DNA of 64,000 nt from Teichococcus aerophilus (GCF_014490485.1 NZ_JACTVA010000001.1:1-64000), one strand, 5' to 3'. Positions 1-8,863 are shown, counted from the first letter of the stretch. Translations and numbers: made by a program. Notes: generated by a model not told the origin, from the sequence alone.

Positions 1-2
1 TG

Positions 3-278
3 GCGGGCGAGCCGCCCAACCCGGCTGCGCCGCCGCCCGGCTGCCGCTTCGCCGCCCGCTGCCCCTCGGCGCGCGAGCTGTGCCGGCAGGAGCCGCAGCC
101 GGCCTTGCGCGGCATCGCCCAATGCCACGCCAGCGCCTGCCATTTCGCGGAATCCCTGCCGCCCTTCACCCTGCTCGCGGAAGCCGGTGCCACGCCGCCG
201 GCCCTGGCCGCGCGCATCGCCGCCTACCGCGCGGCGCGGGACCAAGCGCGGATCGGAGCCACCCCGCCATGCGCATGA
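3..278 (+). CDS. Peptide-type ABC importer ATPase, C-terminal fragment
   Basis: Only the last 91 codons are in the window; the gene begins upstream. The visible part has the Cys-rich C-terminal extension found after the ATPase domain in oligopeptide/dipeptide (OppD/DppF-type) ATP-binding subunits: PPGCRFAARCPSA, then ELC and further cysteines. No Walker motifs are visible because they lie off the edge. The stop overlaps the start of the following permease gene, so the two are probably translationally coupled in one operon. It would energise substrate import through the two permeases that follow. The family call is good; the substrate is unknown. Confidence 0.8.
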   Translation, partial: AGEPPNPAAPPPGCRFAARCPSARELCRQEPQPALRGIAQCHASACHFAESLPPFTLLAEAGATPPALAARIAAYRAARDQARIGATPPCA

Positions 279-1213
279 TCGCCGGCCGCATCCTGGCGCT
301 GCTGCCCGTGTTGTTCGGGCTGTGCGTGCTGTCCTTCCTGCTGCTCGCCGCCGTGCCCGGGGACCCGGTGACGGCGATGCTGGGGCTGGAGGCCGACCCC
401 ATCGCCATCGCCGCCCTGCGCGCCAGATACGCGCTGGACGACCCGTTACCGCTGCGCTTCCTCGCCTGGTTCTGGCAGGTGCTGCAAGGTGATCTCGGCC
501 GCTCCATCCAGACCGGGCGGCCGGTGACGGCGATGATCGGCTCCGCCCTGCTGCCCACCCTGCAACTGGCATTAGCGGCGCTGGTCGTCTCCCTGCTCAT
601 CGCCATTCCGGCGGGTGTGGTCGCCGCCACGCGGCGCAACGGGCCATCGGATTTCGCTGCGTCCCTGATCGCGCTGTGCGGTTTGTCGTTGCCCAGCTTC
701 TGGCTGGGTATCCTGCTGATCATGGGCTTCTCCATCGCCCTGCCGCTGCTGCCATCCTCGGGCCACGTGCCCTTCCTGGCCGATCCGTGGGAGGCGCTGC
801 GCCACTTGGCCTTGCCGGCGCTGACGCTCGGCGCAGCCATGGCCGCCGCCACCATGCGGATGACGCGGGCGACGATGATCGAGATCCTCTCGGCCGACTA
901 CATCCGCACCGCCCGCGCCAAGGGCCTGCCCGGCCGCCGCGTAGTGTGGCGCCACGCCTTGCGGAACGCGCTGATGCCGGTGGTCACGCTGGTCGGCCTG
1001 CAACTTGGCCAGCTCATGGGCGGCGTAGTGGTGACGGAGAGCGTGTTCTCCTGGCCCGGCATCGGCAAGCTGACGGTGGATGCCATCTTCGCGCGGGACT
1101 TCCCGGTCGTGCAGGGCACCATCCTGGTCACAGCCACGCTGTTCGTGCTGATCAATCTGGGCACCGACCTGCTTTACACCGTCCTCGACCCCCGCCTGAG
1201 GAGCCGCCGATGA
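269..1213 (+). CDS. ABC importer permease, DppB/GsiC type
   Basis: A 314-residue inner-membrane permease of the peptide/nickel importer class. It starts with MRMIAGRILALLPVLF, whose hydrophobic segment is TM1, followed by the usual periplasmic GDPV..MLG region and about six membrane segments. The cytoplasmic coupling (EAA) loop lies near residue 208 (YIRTARAKGLPGRRVVWRHA). I chose the ATG at 269, which overlaps the upstream ATPase stop; a longer reading upstream would only extend into that gene. The next permease begins inside this stop codon. Substrate cannot be read from the sequence; peptides, glutathione-like compounds or other small organics are possible. Confidence 0.92.
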   Translation: MRMIAGRILALLPVLFGLCVLSFLLLAAVPGDPVTAMLGLEADPIAIAALRARYALDDPLPLRFLAWFWQVLQGDLGRSIQTGRPVTAMIGSALLPTLQLALAALVVSLLIAIPAGVVAATRRNGPSDFAASLIALCGLSLPSFWLGILLIMGFSIALPLLPSSGHVPFLADPWEALRHLALPALTLGAAMAAATMRMTRATMIEILSADYIRTARAKGLPGRRVVWRHALRNALMPVVTLVGLQLGQLMGGVVVTESVFSWPGIGKLTVDAIFARDFPVVQGTILVTATLFVLINLGTDLLYTVLDPRLRSRR

Positions 1214-2046
1214 GCGCGATCGCCATGCGGGCACCGCTGTGGCTGCGCCTGTTGCGGGACCCGCGCGCGGCGCTGGGGCTGGGGCTGGTTGCGCTCGTGC
1301 TGCTGGGTGCGCTCGCCGCCCCGCTGTTGCCGGGCGCCGAGACGCCAGACTTCATGGCCACCCTCGCCGCGCCGGATGCCACGCACTGGCTGGGCACCGA
1401 CGATCTGGGGCGGGACACGCTCTCCCGCATCCTGGCCGGGGCGCGGGTGTCGCTGCTGGTGGGGCTGTGCAGCGTCGGCGCCGCGCTGCTGCTGGGCGGC
1501 ACCATCGGGCTGGTGGCCGGCTTCTTCGGCGGCTGGGTGGACATGGTGCTGATGCGGCTGATGGATGTGCTGCTGGCCTTCCCCGGCATCCTGCTGGCGC
1601 TGGGCATCACGGCGGCCCTCGGCGCCTCGGTCACCAACACCGTCATTGCCATCGCGGTGGTCAACCTGCCGGTACTGGCGCGGGTCGCGCGCGGCCAGGC
1701 GCTGGCGCTTCGGGAGCTGGATTACGTCAAAGCGCAGCGCGCGCTGGGCTTCGCGCCGCTTACCATCCTGTGGCGCGCGGTGCTGCCCAATGCACTCTCG
1801 CCCATCCTGGTGCAGGCCTCGGTGCTGCTGGCGGCCTCGATCATCACCGAATCCTACCTGTCCTTCCTCGGCCTCGGCGTACAGCCGCCGACGCCGAGCT
1901 GGGGCAACATGCTGCGCGACGCCATCGGCTTCCTCGACCAGGCACCCTGGCTCGCCTGGTTTCCCGGCCTCGCCATCTTCCTCACCGTGCTCGGCTTCAA
2001 TCTGCTGGGCGACGGGCTGCGGGACCGGCTGGACCCGCGCGACTGA
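1210..2046 (+). CDS. ABC importer permease, DppC/GsiD type
   Basis: The second permease (278 residues) of the same importer. It has an N-terminal membrane segment (LGLGLVALVLLGALAAPLLP), the typical HWLGTDDLGRD motif after it, and an EAA coupling loop near residues 170-195 (LDYVKAQRALGFAPLTILWRA). The start codon overlaps the previous stop as ATGA, so equimolar translation with the DppB-type partner is likely. It should form the heterodimeric channel with the 269-1213 product. A 33-base gap separates it from the binding protein gene. Confidence 0.92.
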   Translation: MSAIAMRAPLWLRLLRDPRAALGLGLVALVLLGALAAPLLPGAETPDFMATLAAPDATHWLGTDDLGRDTLSRILAGARVSLLVGLCSVGAALLLGGTIGLVAGFFGGWVDMVLMRLMDVLLAFPGILLALGITAALGASVTNTVIAIAVVNLPVLARVARGQALALRELDYVKAQRALGFAPLTILWRAVLPNALSPILVQASVLLAASIITESYLSFLGLGVQPPTPSWGNMLRDAIGFLDQAPWLAWFPGLAIFLTVLGFNLLGDGLRDRLDPRD

Positions 2047-2079
2047 ACACCCCTTCAACCCTCTCGTCGGAGCCTGCGC

Positions 2080-3615
2080 ATGAACACCGTGACTGATCGT
2101 GGCGCCCTCGGCCGCCGCACCTTGCTGGCTGGTGCCGTCGGCCTGCCAGCCTTGCTCTCGGCCACGCGCGGCATGGCGCAGGGCGCTGCCGCCCGCACGC
2201 TCTCGATCGGGGTGGTGGCCGATCCGGTGACGCTGGACCCGGCCTTCTCCGGCTCCTTCTTCGAGAACCAGGTACTGTACAACCTGCACGAGACGCTGCT
2301 GGTCGCGGCGCCCGATGGCAGCATCTCCCCCGGCCTCGCCAGCTTCACGCAGCCGGACCCGCTGACCTACGTCTTCACCCTGAAGCCGAACCTGACCTTC
2401 CATGACGGCACCGTGCTGGATGCCGCCGCCGCCAAGGCGAATATCGACCGCTACCTGGACCCGGCCGTGGGCTCCATCCGCCGTTCCGATTTCGGCCCTG
2501 TTTCCGGCGTGAGCGTGACCGCGCCTCTGAGCTTCGAGATCAAGCTCTCCGCACCTTACGCGCCGCTGCCGCTGGTGCTGACCAACCGCGCGGGCATGAT
2601 GGTTTCGCCCACGGCGGTAAAGGCGCTGGGCGCCGATTTCGCCGCGCGCGCCGTGGGCTGCGGCCCCTGGAAGCTCGCGAGTTGGACCAAGAACTCCGAG
2701 CTGGTCCTGGAAAAGTTCGATGGTTACTGGCAGGGCGCACCAGCGAATTTCGACCGCCTGCTGTTCCGCCCGTTGCCGGATGAGACGGTGCGGTTGGCCA
2801 ACCTGCGGAGCGGTACGCTGCAACTGATTGATGCGCTGCCGCCGCAGGCTGTCTCGGGCCTGGCGCGCGAAGCCGCGCTGCGCGTATCGCAGATGCCGAG
2901 CCTGGGCTTCAACGCCTTCGCCTTCAACTGTACACGGCCGCCTTTCAACGACGTACGCGTGCGGCAGGCATTCACGGCCGCGGTGGACCCCGAAGTTGTC
3001 CAGCGTGTGGTCTACTTCAACACGGGGCGCCCGGCTCACGGCCCGCTTTCCCCCGCCGTGCCCTGGGCTTTCGATGCCTCCCTGCCCAACCGCGGCAACA
3101 ACCCGGCCAGGGCACAGGCGCTGCTGAAGGAGGCGGGTGCCAGTGCGCCCGTGCCGGTGACGATCACCGTCACCAACTCGCCCGCCATGGTGCGCATCGC
3201 GCAGATCCTGCAAGCCCAGGCTGGCGCCGCCGGCTTCAAGGTGGAGCTGCGACAGATTGACCCCACCAGTCTGATCACCGTGCTGCGTCAACGGGATTTC
3301 GACCTGTGCATGGCACCGTGGTCTGGCCGCTATGACCCGGATGGCAACATGTACGCCTACTTCACCCAGGGCGGCCCCAACAACTTCGCCGGTTACGACA
3401 ATGCGGAGCTGACGGCGCTCCTGAACCGGGCGCGCTCGCTCAGCGACCAGGGGGAGCGCGCCGCCCTGTACAAGAAGGCGCAGGGCATGGTGACAGAGGA
3501 TTGCGCCATGCTGTTCGTGCATTTCGACGCCATTATCCAGGCGTCGCAGGCAAAGCTGCAATGGACGCAGTATCCGGATGCGGTGTTGCGCCTGTATGGC
3601 GCCAGGATGACCTAG
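2080..3615 (+). CDS. Family 5 extracellular solute-binding protein
   Basis: A 511-residue periplasmic substrate-binding protein of the peptide/nickel family (SBP family 5). The N terminus carries a Tat-like signal (GRRTLLAGAVGLPALL followed by cleavage after TRGMAQG). The mature part begins with ARTLSIGVVADPVTLDP, the usual opening strand, and includes the NRGNNPARAQALLKEAG segment typical of the C-terminal lobe. It captures substrate for the two permeases just upstream and closes this operon. Downstream there is an inverted repeat (3708-3772) before the convergent LysR gene. Length is normal for the family. Confidence 0.93.
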   Translation: MNTVTDRGALGRRTLLAGAVGLPALLSATRGMAQGAAARTLSIGVVADPVTLDPAFSGSFFENQVLYNLHETLLVAAPDGSISPGLASFTQPDPLTYVFTLKPNLTFHDGTVLDAAAAKANIDRYLDPAVGSIRRSDFGPVSGVSVTAPLSFEIKLSAPYAPLPLVLTNRAGMMVSPTAVKALGADFAARAVGCGPWKLASWTKNSELVLEKFDGYWQGAPANFDRLLFRPLPDETVRLANLRSGTLQLIDALPPQAVSGLAREAALRVSQMPSLGFNAFAFNCTRPPFNDVRVRQAFTAAVDPEVVQRVVYFNTGRPAHGPLSPAVPWAFDASLPNRGNNPARAQALLKEAGASAPVPVTITVTNSPAMVRIAQILQAQAGAAGFKVELRQIDPTSLITVLRQRDFDLCMAPWSGRYDPDGNMYAYFTQGGPNNFAGYDNAELTALLNRARSLSDQGERAALYKKAQGMVTEDCAMLFVHFDAIIQASQAKLQWTQYPDAVLRLYGARMT

Positions 3616-3707
3616 ATGCCCTCATCGGCCAAAGCTGTAGCGGATGCTGCTGCGGCGACACGCGGTTCGTGACATGCGCGGCGGCGCCGAGAGGACCCGT
3701 CACGCCG

Positions 3708-3772
3708 GGATCGCGCCTCGCCGGAGACGGGCAGCATCCGCATCGTGGACACAGCGGCAAGAGGCGCGATCC
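3708..3772. terminator. Long-loop inverted repeat between convergent genes
   Basis: Two perfect 12-base arms, GGATCGCGCCTC (3708-3719) and GAGGCGCGATCC (3761-3772), are separated by 41 bases. The pair lies in the 276-base gap between the stop of the binding protein gene and the 3' end of the convergent LysR gene. It may act as a bidirectional terminator or be a remnant of a repeat; no clear T-tract follows either arm. No gene is visible in this gap. Confidence 0.35.
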
Positions 3773-3891
3773 AACGTGAACTGAGGGTGGGATCGGGCCG
3801 GAGGTGATGGGCGCCGGCTTGATCTCCAGTCGGATAGCCTGGAGGCATGGCCGCTTTCGCGACGCCGGTCAGGTCGTCAACCTGGCGGGCG

Positions 3892-4788
3892 TCAATCGCG
3901 CGATAGGGACAGCCCCGCGAACAATGGTGCGTGCACGGAGAGCTTGCGGGCCATGAACTCAGTGAACAGCCGGACACGCTCCGTCTTGCGTGTCTCTCCC
4001 TGGGTGAGAAGCCAGACCGTTCCGTACATATGCAGGTCGGTGCCTGGCACCCTCACCAGCAGGGGGTCGGAATCGCCGATGAAGCACGGCAGTGTCGTGA
4101 TCCCGAGCCCTTGCCGTACAGCAGCAATCTGCGCCGCGGCATCCGTGGTCCTAAAGGGAACTCCCGTGGTACGGACCTCACCCTCGCTGGCCCAGGCCGG
4201 AATGCCATGCATGCTGATGACGATCCAACGGATGGGATCAGGCGAGCCCGCACGCCACGCGGCTAGACGATCCCGGGACATATAGACGCCGCCGAACAGC
4301 TCCGGCCCCTTCAGGCCGTGCAGATTGAGCGGCAGGGTTTTGCGGTCGTAGACGACGCGGATCGCCACGTCGGCCTCCCGGTTGGTCAGGTTCGCCAACT
4401 CGCCGGACGACAGGATCTCCATCTCGATCTCCGGGTGCAGGCGCGCGAAGTCGGCGAAGTCCGGCATGAGCAGGTGTGCCGCCAGGATCGGTGTCAGCGT
4501 CACCCGCAGAAGCCCACGGACGCTGCGATCGCGCCCGAAGACGCGGGTTTCCAACTGGTGCGACGACGCCTCCATCTGCTCCGCGAGCTCCAGCACCTCC
4601 GTGCCCGCGGCCGTAAGGCGGTAGCCGGACGGCAGCTTCTCGAACATCTGCGCCCCGAGGCGCTCCTCAAGCTGGGCGATGCGCCGAAGCACGGTCGAAT
4701 GGTTCACACCCAGGCGGCCGGCGGCGGCCCGTACTGAGCCGCCGCGCGCGGCGGCGAGAAAGTAGCGAATGTCATCCCAGTCGATCAT
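3892..4788 (-). CDS. LysR-family transcriptional regulator
   Basis: A 298-residue LysR-type regulator. The winged helix-turn-helix is at the N terminus (MIDWDDIRYFLAAARGGSVR, then AAGRLGVNHSTVLRRIAQLE), followed by an effector-binding domain. I start at the ATG at 4788 because the MIDWDDIRYF helix is the canonical start; the open frame upstream reads through the intergenic region. The wording of the DNA-binding helix (NHSTVLRRIAQLEERLG) is that of LysR proteins that control divergent SDR or oxidoreductase genes. It is divergent from the SDR at 5015, with a perfect 20-base palindrome between them. It probably activates or represses 5015-6413 in response to an unknown ligand. Confidence 0.92.
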   Translation of the reverse strand: MIDWDDIRYFLAAARGGSVRAAAGRLGVNHSTVLRRIAQLEERLGAQMFEKLPSGYRLTAAGTEVLELAEQMEASSHQLETRVFGRDRSVRGLLRVTLTPILAAHLLMPDFADFARLHPEIEMEILSSGELANLTNREADVAIRVVYDRKTLPLNLHGLKGPELFGGVYMSRDRLAAWRAGSPDPIRWIVISMHGIPAWASEGEVRTTGVPFRTTDAAAQIAAVRQGLGITTLPCFIGDSDPLLVRVPGTDLHMYGTVWLLTQGETRKTERVRLFTEFMARKLSVHAPLFAGLSLSRD

Positions 4789-4873
4789 GGTGCATTCCCG
4801 CGCCGCCAGTTGTGCCTTCCAGCGGCTCCTTCTAGCAGGCTGCACTGACGTGCGGCGGATTGCCGCGGCCTTC

Positions 4874-4893
4874 AATCATCCGGCCGGATGATT
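4874..4893. promoter_or_regulatory. Perfect 20-bp palindrome, probable LysR operator
   Basis: AATCATCCGGCCGGATGATT reads identically on both strands. It sits in the 226-base space between the divergent LysR (start 4788) and SDR (start 5015) genes. It contains the LysR-box spacing T-N11-A (T at 4876, A at 4888, and the symmetric pair at 4879 and 4891). The position, about 85 bases from the regulator start and 120 from the SDR start, suits an autoregulatory and activation site. Confidence 0.6.
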
Positions 4894-5014
4894 TTCGCAC
4901 CACCGATATGCGCGGCCCCGCACTCACGCCCCATGTCGGCGAGCCCATCTTGGGGCTCTCGGGGATGTTCCTGCACAGCCAGAGACCCGAATGGCGCAAC
5001 GAAGGATGGACCAC

Positions 5015-5749
5015 ATGGGCAGATTGAGTGGAAAGACCGCTGTCGTAACAGGCGGCGGTACCGGCATCGGGCGCGCCGCAGCGAGGCGGTTCATCGATGA
5101 GGGCGCATTCGTCTTCATCTTCGGCCGGCGGCAGGAGGTGCTCGATGCAACGGTCGCCGATCTTGGCCCCAACATTCGCGCGGTGAAGGGCTCGGTCTCG
5201 GACGAGGCTGACCTCGACCGCCTCTACGCGGCGGTGAAGGCCGAGCGCGGAAGCCTCGACATCGTCTTCGCCAATGCCGGGGCGGGTAGCCCGCTTGCGC
5301 TCGGCCAGATCACCGCGGCGCATATTGACGATACCTTCGATACCAATGTGAAGGGCACCATCTTTACGGTCCAGAAGGCGCTGCCGTTGATGGGGCCGGG
5401 CGGCTCGATCATCCTGACCGGATCGAGTGCCGGCACCACAGGCGCCCCGGCATTAACCGCGTACAGCGCGAGCAAGGCGGCGGTGCGCAACCTCGCGCGA
5501 AGCTGGGCGGAGGATCTGAAGGGCACCGGCATTCGGGTCAATGTGCTGTCACCTGGCGCGACGGCGACCGAACTTGCGAAGGAAGCCCTGGGTGAGGAGG
5601 GCCAGAAGGCCTACGGCGCGATGACTCCGCTCCAGCGCATGGCCGATCCGGAGGAGATCGGCGCCGTCGCCGCCTTCCTCGCTTCGCCGGATAGCAGCTT
5701 CATGACCGCCAGCGAAGTCGCGGTCGATGGCGGCCTGGCCCAACTCTGA
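5015..5749 (+). CDS. SDR-family oxidoreductase
   Basis: A 244-residue short-chain dehydrogenase/reductase. The NAD(P)-binding motif TGGGTGIG lies near residues 11-18, the NAG motif (FANAGAGS) near 90, and the catalytic set is Ser in GSSAG with YSASKAA (Tyr and Lys) near residue 152. The C terminus has the usual substrate-loop and VDGGLAQL ending. I chose ATG 5015 because GAAGGA lies 8 bases upstream; ATG at 4991 and 5006 are less well placed. It is followed 61 bases later by a second Rossmann-fold protein, and both are probably controlled by the divergent LysR. Substrate is unknown. Confidence 0.92.
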   Translation: MGRLSGKTAVVTGGGTGIGRAAARRFIDEGAFVFIFGRRQEVLDATVADLGPNIRAVKGSVSDEADLDRLYAAVKAERGSLDIVFANAGAGSPLALGQITAAHIDDTFDTNVKGTIFTVQKALPLMGPGGSIILTGSSAGTTGAPALTAYSASKAAVRNLARSWAEDLKGTGIRVNVLSPGATATELAKEALGEEGQKAYGAMTPLQRMADPEEIGAVAAFLASPDSSFMTASEVAVDGGLAQL

Positions 5750-5810
5750 CGCGCTCGCACGGTGAGCTTCGTTGGAGCCGGCCGTGCGTGGTCAATAAAG
5801 GACACTTCAT

Positions 5811-6413
5811 ATGAGCTACGCAATTATCGGCTTCGGCAATCTCGGCAAGGCCCTGGCCAAGGCGTTTGCCCGCAAAGGCATCGAGGTATCCGTCGCAACC
5901 ACGCGAGACCCGGAAAGCTTCGCATCCGATGCGGCTGCGATCGGGCCCACGGTCATTCCCGCAAAGCTGGCGGATGCGGTCAAGGCGGACATCGTTTTTC
6001 TGGCTGTCCGTTTCGAGTCTCATCCGGATGTCGCGAAGGTGCTGCCCAGCTGGCAGGGAAAGACCATTGTCGACGTAACCAATGCCTACGGCGTGCCTCC
6101 TGATAAGCTGGGAGGACAACCATCCTCCAGGTTCATCGCGCAGGCTTTCGCTGGTGCGAGGCTGGTGAAAGGCTTCAACCATTTGATCGCTGCCACCCTT
6201 GGCCAGGATCCGGCCGTGCAGGGCGGCGCGAGAGCTGTGTTCCTGGCGAGCGACGATGATGCCGCCGTGGCGGAGATTGCCACGCTCGCGGAAAGGCTTG
6301 GCTTCTCGCCGATCAAGCTGGGCGGACTGTCGGAAGGCGGGCTGCTGGTCCAGGCGCGCGGAAACAGCTGGGGTCATCTGGTCTTCAAGGATCTGGTCAA
6401 GTTCGACCGATGA
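5811..6413 (+). CDS. NADPH-dependent F420 reductase-like protein
   Basis: A 200-residue single-domain Rossmann protein. It opens with MSYAIIGFGNLGKALAKAF, the GxGxxG dinucleotide fold, and continues with VSVATTRDP, which suggests NADP preference (Arg after strand 2). The layout resembles the NpdG / F420-dependent NADP reductase-like family that is often annotated simply as NAD(P)-binding protein. A Shine-Dalgarno-like AAAGGA lies upstream of the ATG. It follows the SDR in the same direction, so a shared LysR-controlled transcript is likely. Its true acceptor is uncertain; proteins of this fold in non-F420 organisms have unknown roles. Confidence 0.75.
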   Translation: MSYAIIGFGNLGKALAKAFARKGIEVSVATTRDPESFASDAAAIGPTVIPAKLADAVKADIVFLAVRFESHPDVAKVLPSWQGKTIVDVTNAYGVPPDKLGGQPSSRFIAQAFAGARLVKGFNHLIAATLGQDPAVQGGARAVFLASDDDAAVAEIATLAERLGFSPIKLGGLSEGGLLVQARGNSWGHLVFKDLVKFDR

Positions 6414-6465
6414 CGGCGATCTGCCGTCCGGCAGGGCCGCGATGCACGGATCGGCGACATGGTGA

Positions 6466-6485
6466 TGAGTGCCGAAGGGCACTCA
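6466..6485. terminator. Short hairpin between convergent genes
   Basis: TGAGTGCC (6466-6473) and GGCACTCA (6478-6485) form an 8-bp stem around the loop GAAG. It lies 53 bases after the reductase stop and upstream of the convergent dehydrogenase 3' end at 6671. No T-tract follows, so termination is only a possibility. The rest of the 257-base gap holds no gene that I can support. Confidence 0.35.
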
Positions 6486-6670
6486 CACCGTGAAGGGTTT
6501 CGTCGCCACGACTGGGGGCGGTGACCGGGATGGCCCGCTGGCACCGGTCGCCGAGGACCCCTCATGGATCGCCCTGTGCGAGGAATCGCGGCGGCGCAAA
6601 ACGGCGCCCTGCATATGGGCGCTGTCCCGAAACCGATCCAGCCACCCGCGCCCTGTGTTCCGCAGGTTGC

Positions 6671-7624
6671 TCAGGCCAGGATGCGGATCGGTGCCCCCTG
6701 CTGCCACGCAGCGATATTCTCCACCATGTCGGTGAAGAACATGTCGTAGGTGCCCTGGGTGACGTAGCCCAGATGCGGGCTGAGCACGGCGTTGTCGAGG
6801 CGGCGCAAGGGATGCTCCGCCGGCAGTGGCTCGATGTCGTAAACATCCAGCCCGGCCGCGCCGATCCGCTTGTCCTGCAGCGCCTGTACCAATGCCGCCT
6901 CATCCACCAGCGGGCCACGTGATGTATTGATCAGGATGGCATCCGGCCGCATCAACGCCAGCTCCGCCGCGCCGACGATGCCGCGTGTCCGCTCGGACAA
7001 CACCAGGTGCAGGCTGACGATATCGGATTGCCGGAACAGCGCCTCCCGCTCCACGCGGCGGGCGCCGACTTCGGCGCAGCGCTCATCGGTCAGGTTGGCG
7101 CTCCAGGCGATGACGTCCAGGCCAAACACCTTGGCCACTTCCGCCATGCGCCCGCCCAGGCGGCCCAGCCCCAGCAGGCCCAGCGTCCGCCCATGCAACG
7201 TGCGCCCCACCGTGCCCTGCCACAGGCCCTGGCGCATCCGCCTGTCCTCCAGCGGCAGGTGGCGCAGCGCGGCCAGGATCAGCGCCCAGGCCAGCTCGGT
7301 TGTCGCATGCAGGGATTCGCCGCCGCGCGTGTGGCAGACGCGGATGCCCGCCGCGCGCGCGGCGTCCAGGTCCAGCGTCCGGTTCTGGGCGCCGGTCACC
7401 ACGATCAGCTTCAGCTGTGGCAGTTGTTGGATCAGCGCCGCTGGCACCGGCTGCCGTTCGCGGATCAGGCAGATCACGTCGTAACCCGCCAGCGCCGCGG
7501 CGGCAGCTTCCACCCCGCCCAGTGGCTGGGCCAGGAAATTCACCTGCACGTCCGGCCCCAGGCTGGCCCAGTCGGCCAGGCCGCGCCCCACCTGCTGGTA
7601 GTCGTCGAGAACCGCGATCCGCAT
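6671..7624 (-). CDS. D-2-hydroxyacid dehydrogenase family protein
   Basis: A 317-residue NAD(P)-dependent D-2-hydroxyacid dehydrogenase. The cofactor domain carries GLLGLGRLGG (GxGxxG) near residue 147. The catalytic triad is visible as Arg in NTSRGPLVDE, Glu in VYDIEPLP and His in LSPHLGYVT. It would interconvert a 2-hydroxy acid and its 2-oxo acid in the cytoplasm. GAGGAG lies 10 bases upstream of the ATG at 7624; a GTG directly in front of it (7627) is the alternative start. It stands alone, followed by the divergently unrelated Bug receptor gene upstream, so its pathway is not indicated by neighbours. Confidence 0.9.
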   Translation of the reverse strand: MRIAVLDDYQQVGRGLADWASLGPDVQVNFLAQPLGGVEAAAAALAGYDVICLIRERQPVPAALIQQLPQLKLIVVTGAQNRTLDLDAARAAGIRVCHTRGGESLHATTELAWALILAALRHLPLEDRRMRQGLWQGTVGRTLHGRTLGLLGLGRLGGRMAEVAKVFGLDVIAWSANLTDERCAEVGARRVEREALFRQSDIVSLHLVLSERTRGIVGAAELALMRPDAILINTSRGPLVDEAALVQALQDKRIGAAGLDVYDIEPLPAEHPLRRLDNAVLSPHLGYVTQGTYDMFFTDMVENIAAWQQGAPIRILA

Positions 7625-7706
7625 CACGCCAAGGCTCCTCTTAGAACGTGATGGCTTGAGGCTGGATCACCGAGAAGCCTGAATCACGCGAACAACTACG
7701 GACGGA

Positions 7707-7734
7707 GAGCGTGATGCGTCTACGCACCTCGCTC
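7707..7734. terminator. Hairpin overlapping the Bug gene stop
   Basis: Outer arms GAGCG (7707-7711) and CGCTC (7730-7734) with inner arms TGCG (7715-7718) and CGCA (7723-7726) form a two-part hairpin that reaches into the stop codon of the minus-strand Bug gene. It could terminate that transcript. The sequence AGAGCGTGATGCG also resembles the GAGCATGATGCG arm found at 23972-24008. Confidence 0.35.
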
Positions 7735-8726
7735 TAGTCCAGCGTGATCTTGGCCCGCTGGATGACGGTGCGCCAGGAATCCATGTCTTCCTGCACCGTC
7801 TTGGTGAAGGCTTCCGGCGTACTGCCCACCGGCGTCAGGCCGAGGCCGGCCAGACGCTCCCGCACATTCGGCAGGGCCAATGCGTCGCGGAAGGCGGCGG
7901 CGATGCGCTGTACCACCGGGTCCGGCGTCCTCGCGGGGGCGAAGATGCCCAGCCAGTAGTCGACGGTGAATTCCGGCAGGCCGCTCTCGCGCGCCGTCGG
8001 CACCTGGGGCAGCAGGGGGGAGCGCTCGTCGCCCGTCACCGCCAGGCCGCGCAGTTGCCCGTCCAGCACCAGGGGGCGGGAGGTCTGCACAGTGTCGAAC
8101 ACGAACTGGATCTCGTTCGCCAGCAGCGCCGTCACGGCCGGCCCACCGCCTCGATAGGGCACATGCGTCGCCTCGATCCCCGCCTGTTGCGCGAACATCG
8201 CGCCGATGAGGTGACCGGAGGAACCGGTGCCGGCCGAGCCATACAGCAGCTTGCCCGGATTGGCCCGGCCATAGGCGATCAACCCCGCCACGTCGGTGGC
8301 CGGCAGGCGCGGGTTGGTGACCAGCAGGTAGGACCCGCGCACCGCTTCCGTCAGTGGCTGCAAATCCGTCATCAGCTTGTAGGGCAGGTTGGATTTCAAC
8401 GACGGCTCGGTCGCGATGGCCGTGGTGTGCAGCAGCAGCGAGTAGCCATCCGGCGCCGCGCGCGCCACGTTCTCCGTCCCGATGGCGCCGGCGGCGCCGG
8501 AGCGGTTCTCCACGATCATCGCCTGCCCCAGCAGCGCCTGCATTTCCGAGGCCAGCAGCCGCGCCACGGGGTCGGTTGAACCACCCGGCGGGTAGGGCAC
8601 CACCAGCCGCAGCGGACGATCCGGGAAGCCCTGCGCCAGCGCCCCACGCGTGGCGGCCAGCGGGAGGGCCGCGCTACCAAGCCCCAGCATCATCGCGCGC
8701 GAAAACGCACGGCGGTTCATCCGCAT
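7734..8726 (-). CDS. Bug-family (TctC) tripartite tricarboxylate receptor
   Basis: A 330-residue periplasmic solute-binding receptor. A Tat-like signal (MRMNRRAFSRAMMLGLGSAA) ends at GALAQG, and the mature protein opens with FPDRPLRLVVPYPPGGSTD, the hallmark of the Bug family (PF03401). Later motifs include VENRSGAAGAIG and VPYRGGGPAVTALL. Such proteins bind carboxylates or other small organics for TctAB-type transporters or act in sensing. I start at ATG 8726, with AAGGA about 9 bases upstream; the longer frame to 8984 has no signal-peptide logic. No TctA or TctB gene is in the window, so it is an orphan receptor here. Confidence 0.93.
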   Translation of the reverse strand: MRMNRRAFSRAMMLGLGSAALPLAATRGALAQGFPDRPLRLVVPYPPGGSTDPVARLLASEMQALLGQAMIVENRSGAAGAIGTENVARAAPDGYSLLLHTTAIATEPSLKSNLPYKLMTDLQPLTEAVRGSYLLVTNPRLPATDVAGLIAYGRANPGKLLYGSAGTGSSGHLIGAMFAQQAGIEATHVPYRGGGPAVTALLANEIQFVFDTVQTSRPLVLDGQLRGLAVTGDERSPLLPQVPTARESGLPEFTVDYWLGIFAPARTPDPVVQRIAAAFRDALALPNVRERLAGLGLTPVGSTPEAFTKTVQEDMDSWRTVIQRAKITLD

Positions 8727-8863
8727 GGATCGTTCCTTCCTATCGGGGCCGGTCTTTGCCAGCCGTGGCGCGCAGGCGCTGTGCCGCAAAGCTAGCCACC
8801 AGGCGTCCGTACGAAAACCGCGCAGAACGCACATCATCCTTCCGGTAATCGGAACGATGGGGA

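Noticed and set aside
1174-3561. Long minus-strand open frame opposite the permease and binding-protein genes
   Set aside because: It is a high-GC shadow of the plus-strand genes; it has no family motif and is rich in Gln, His and Arg as such shadows are.
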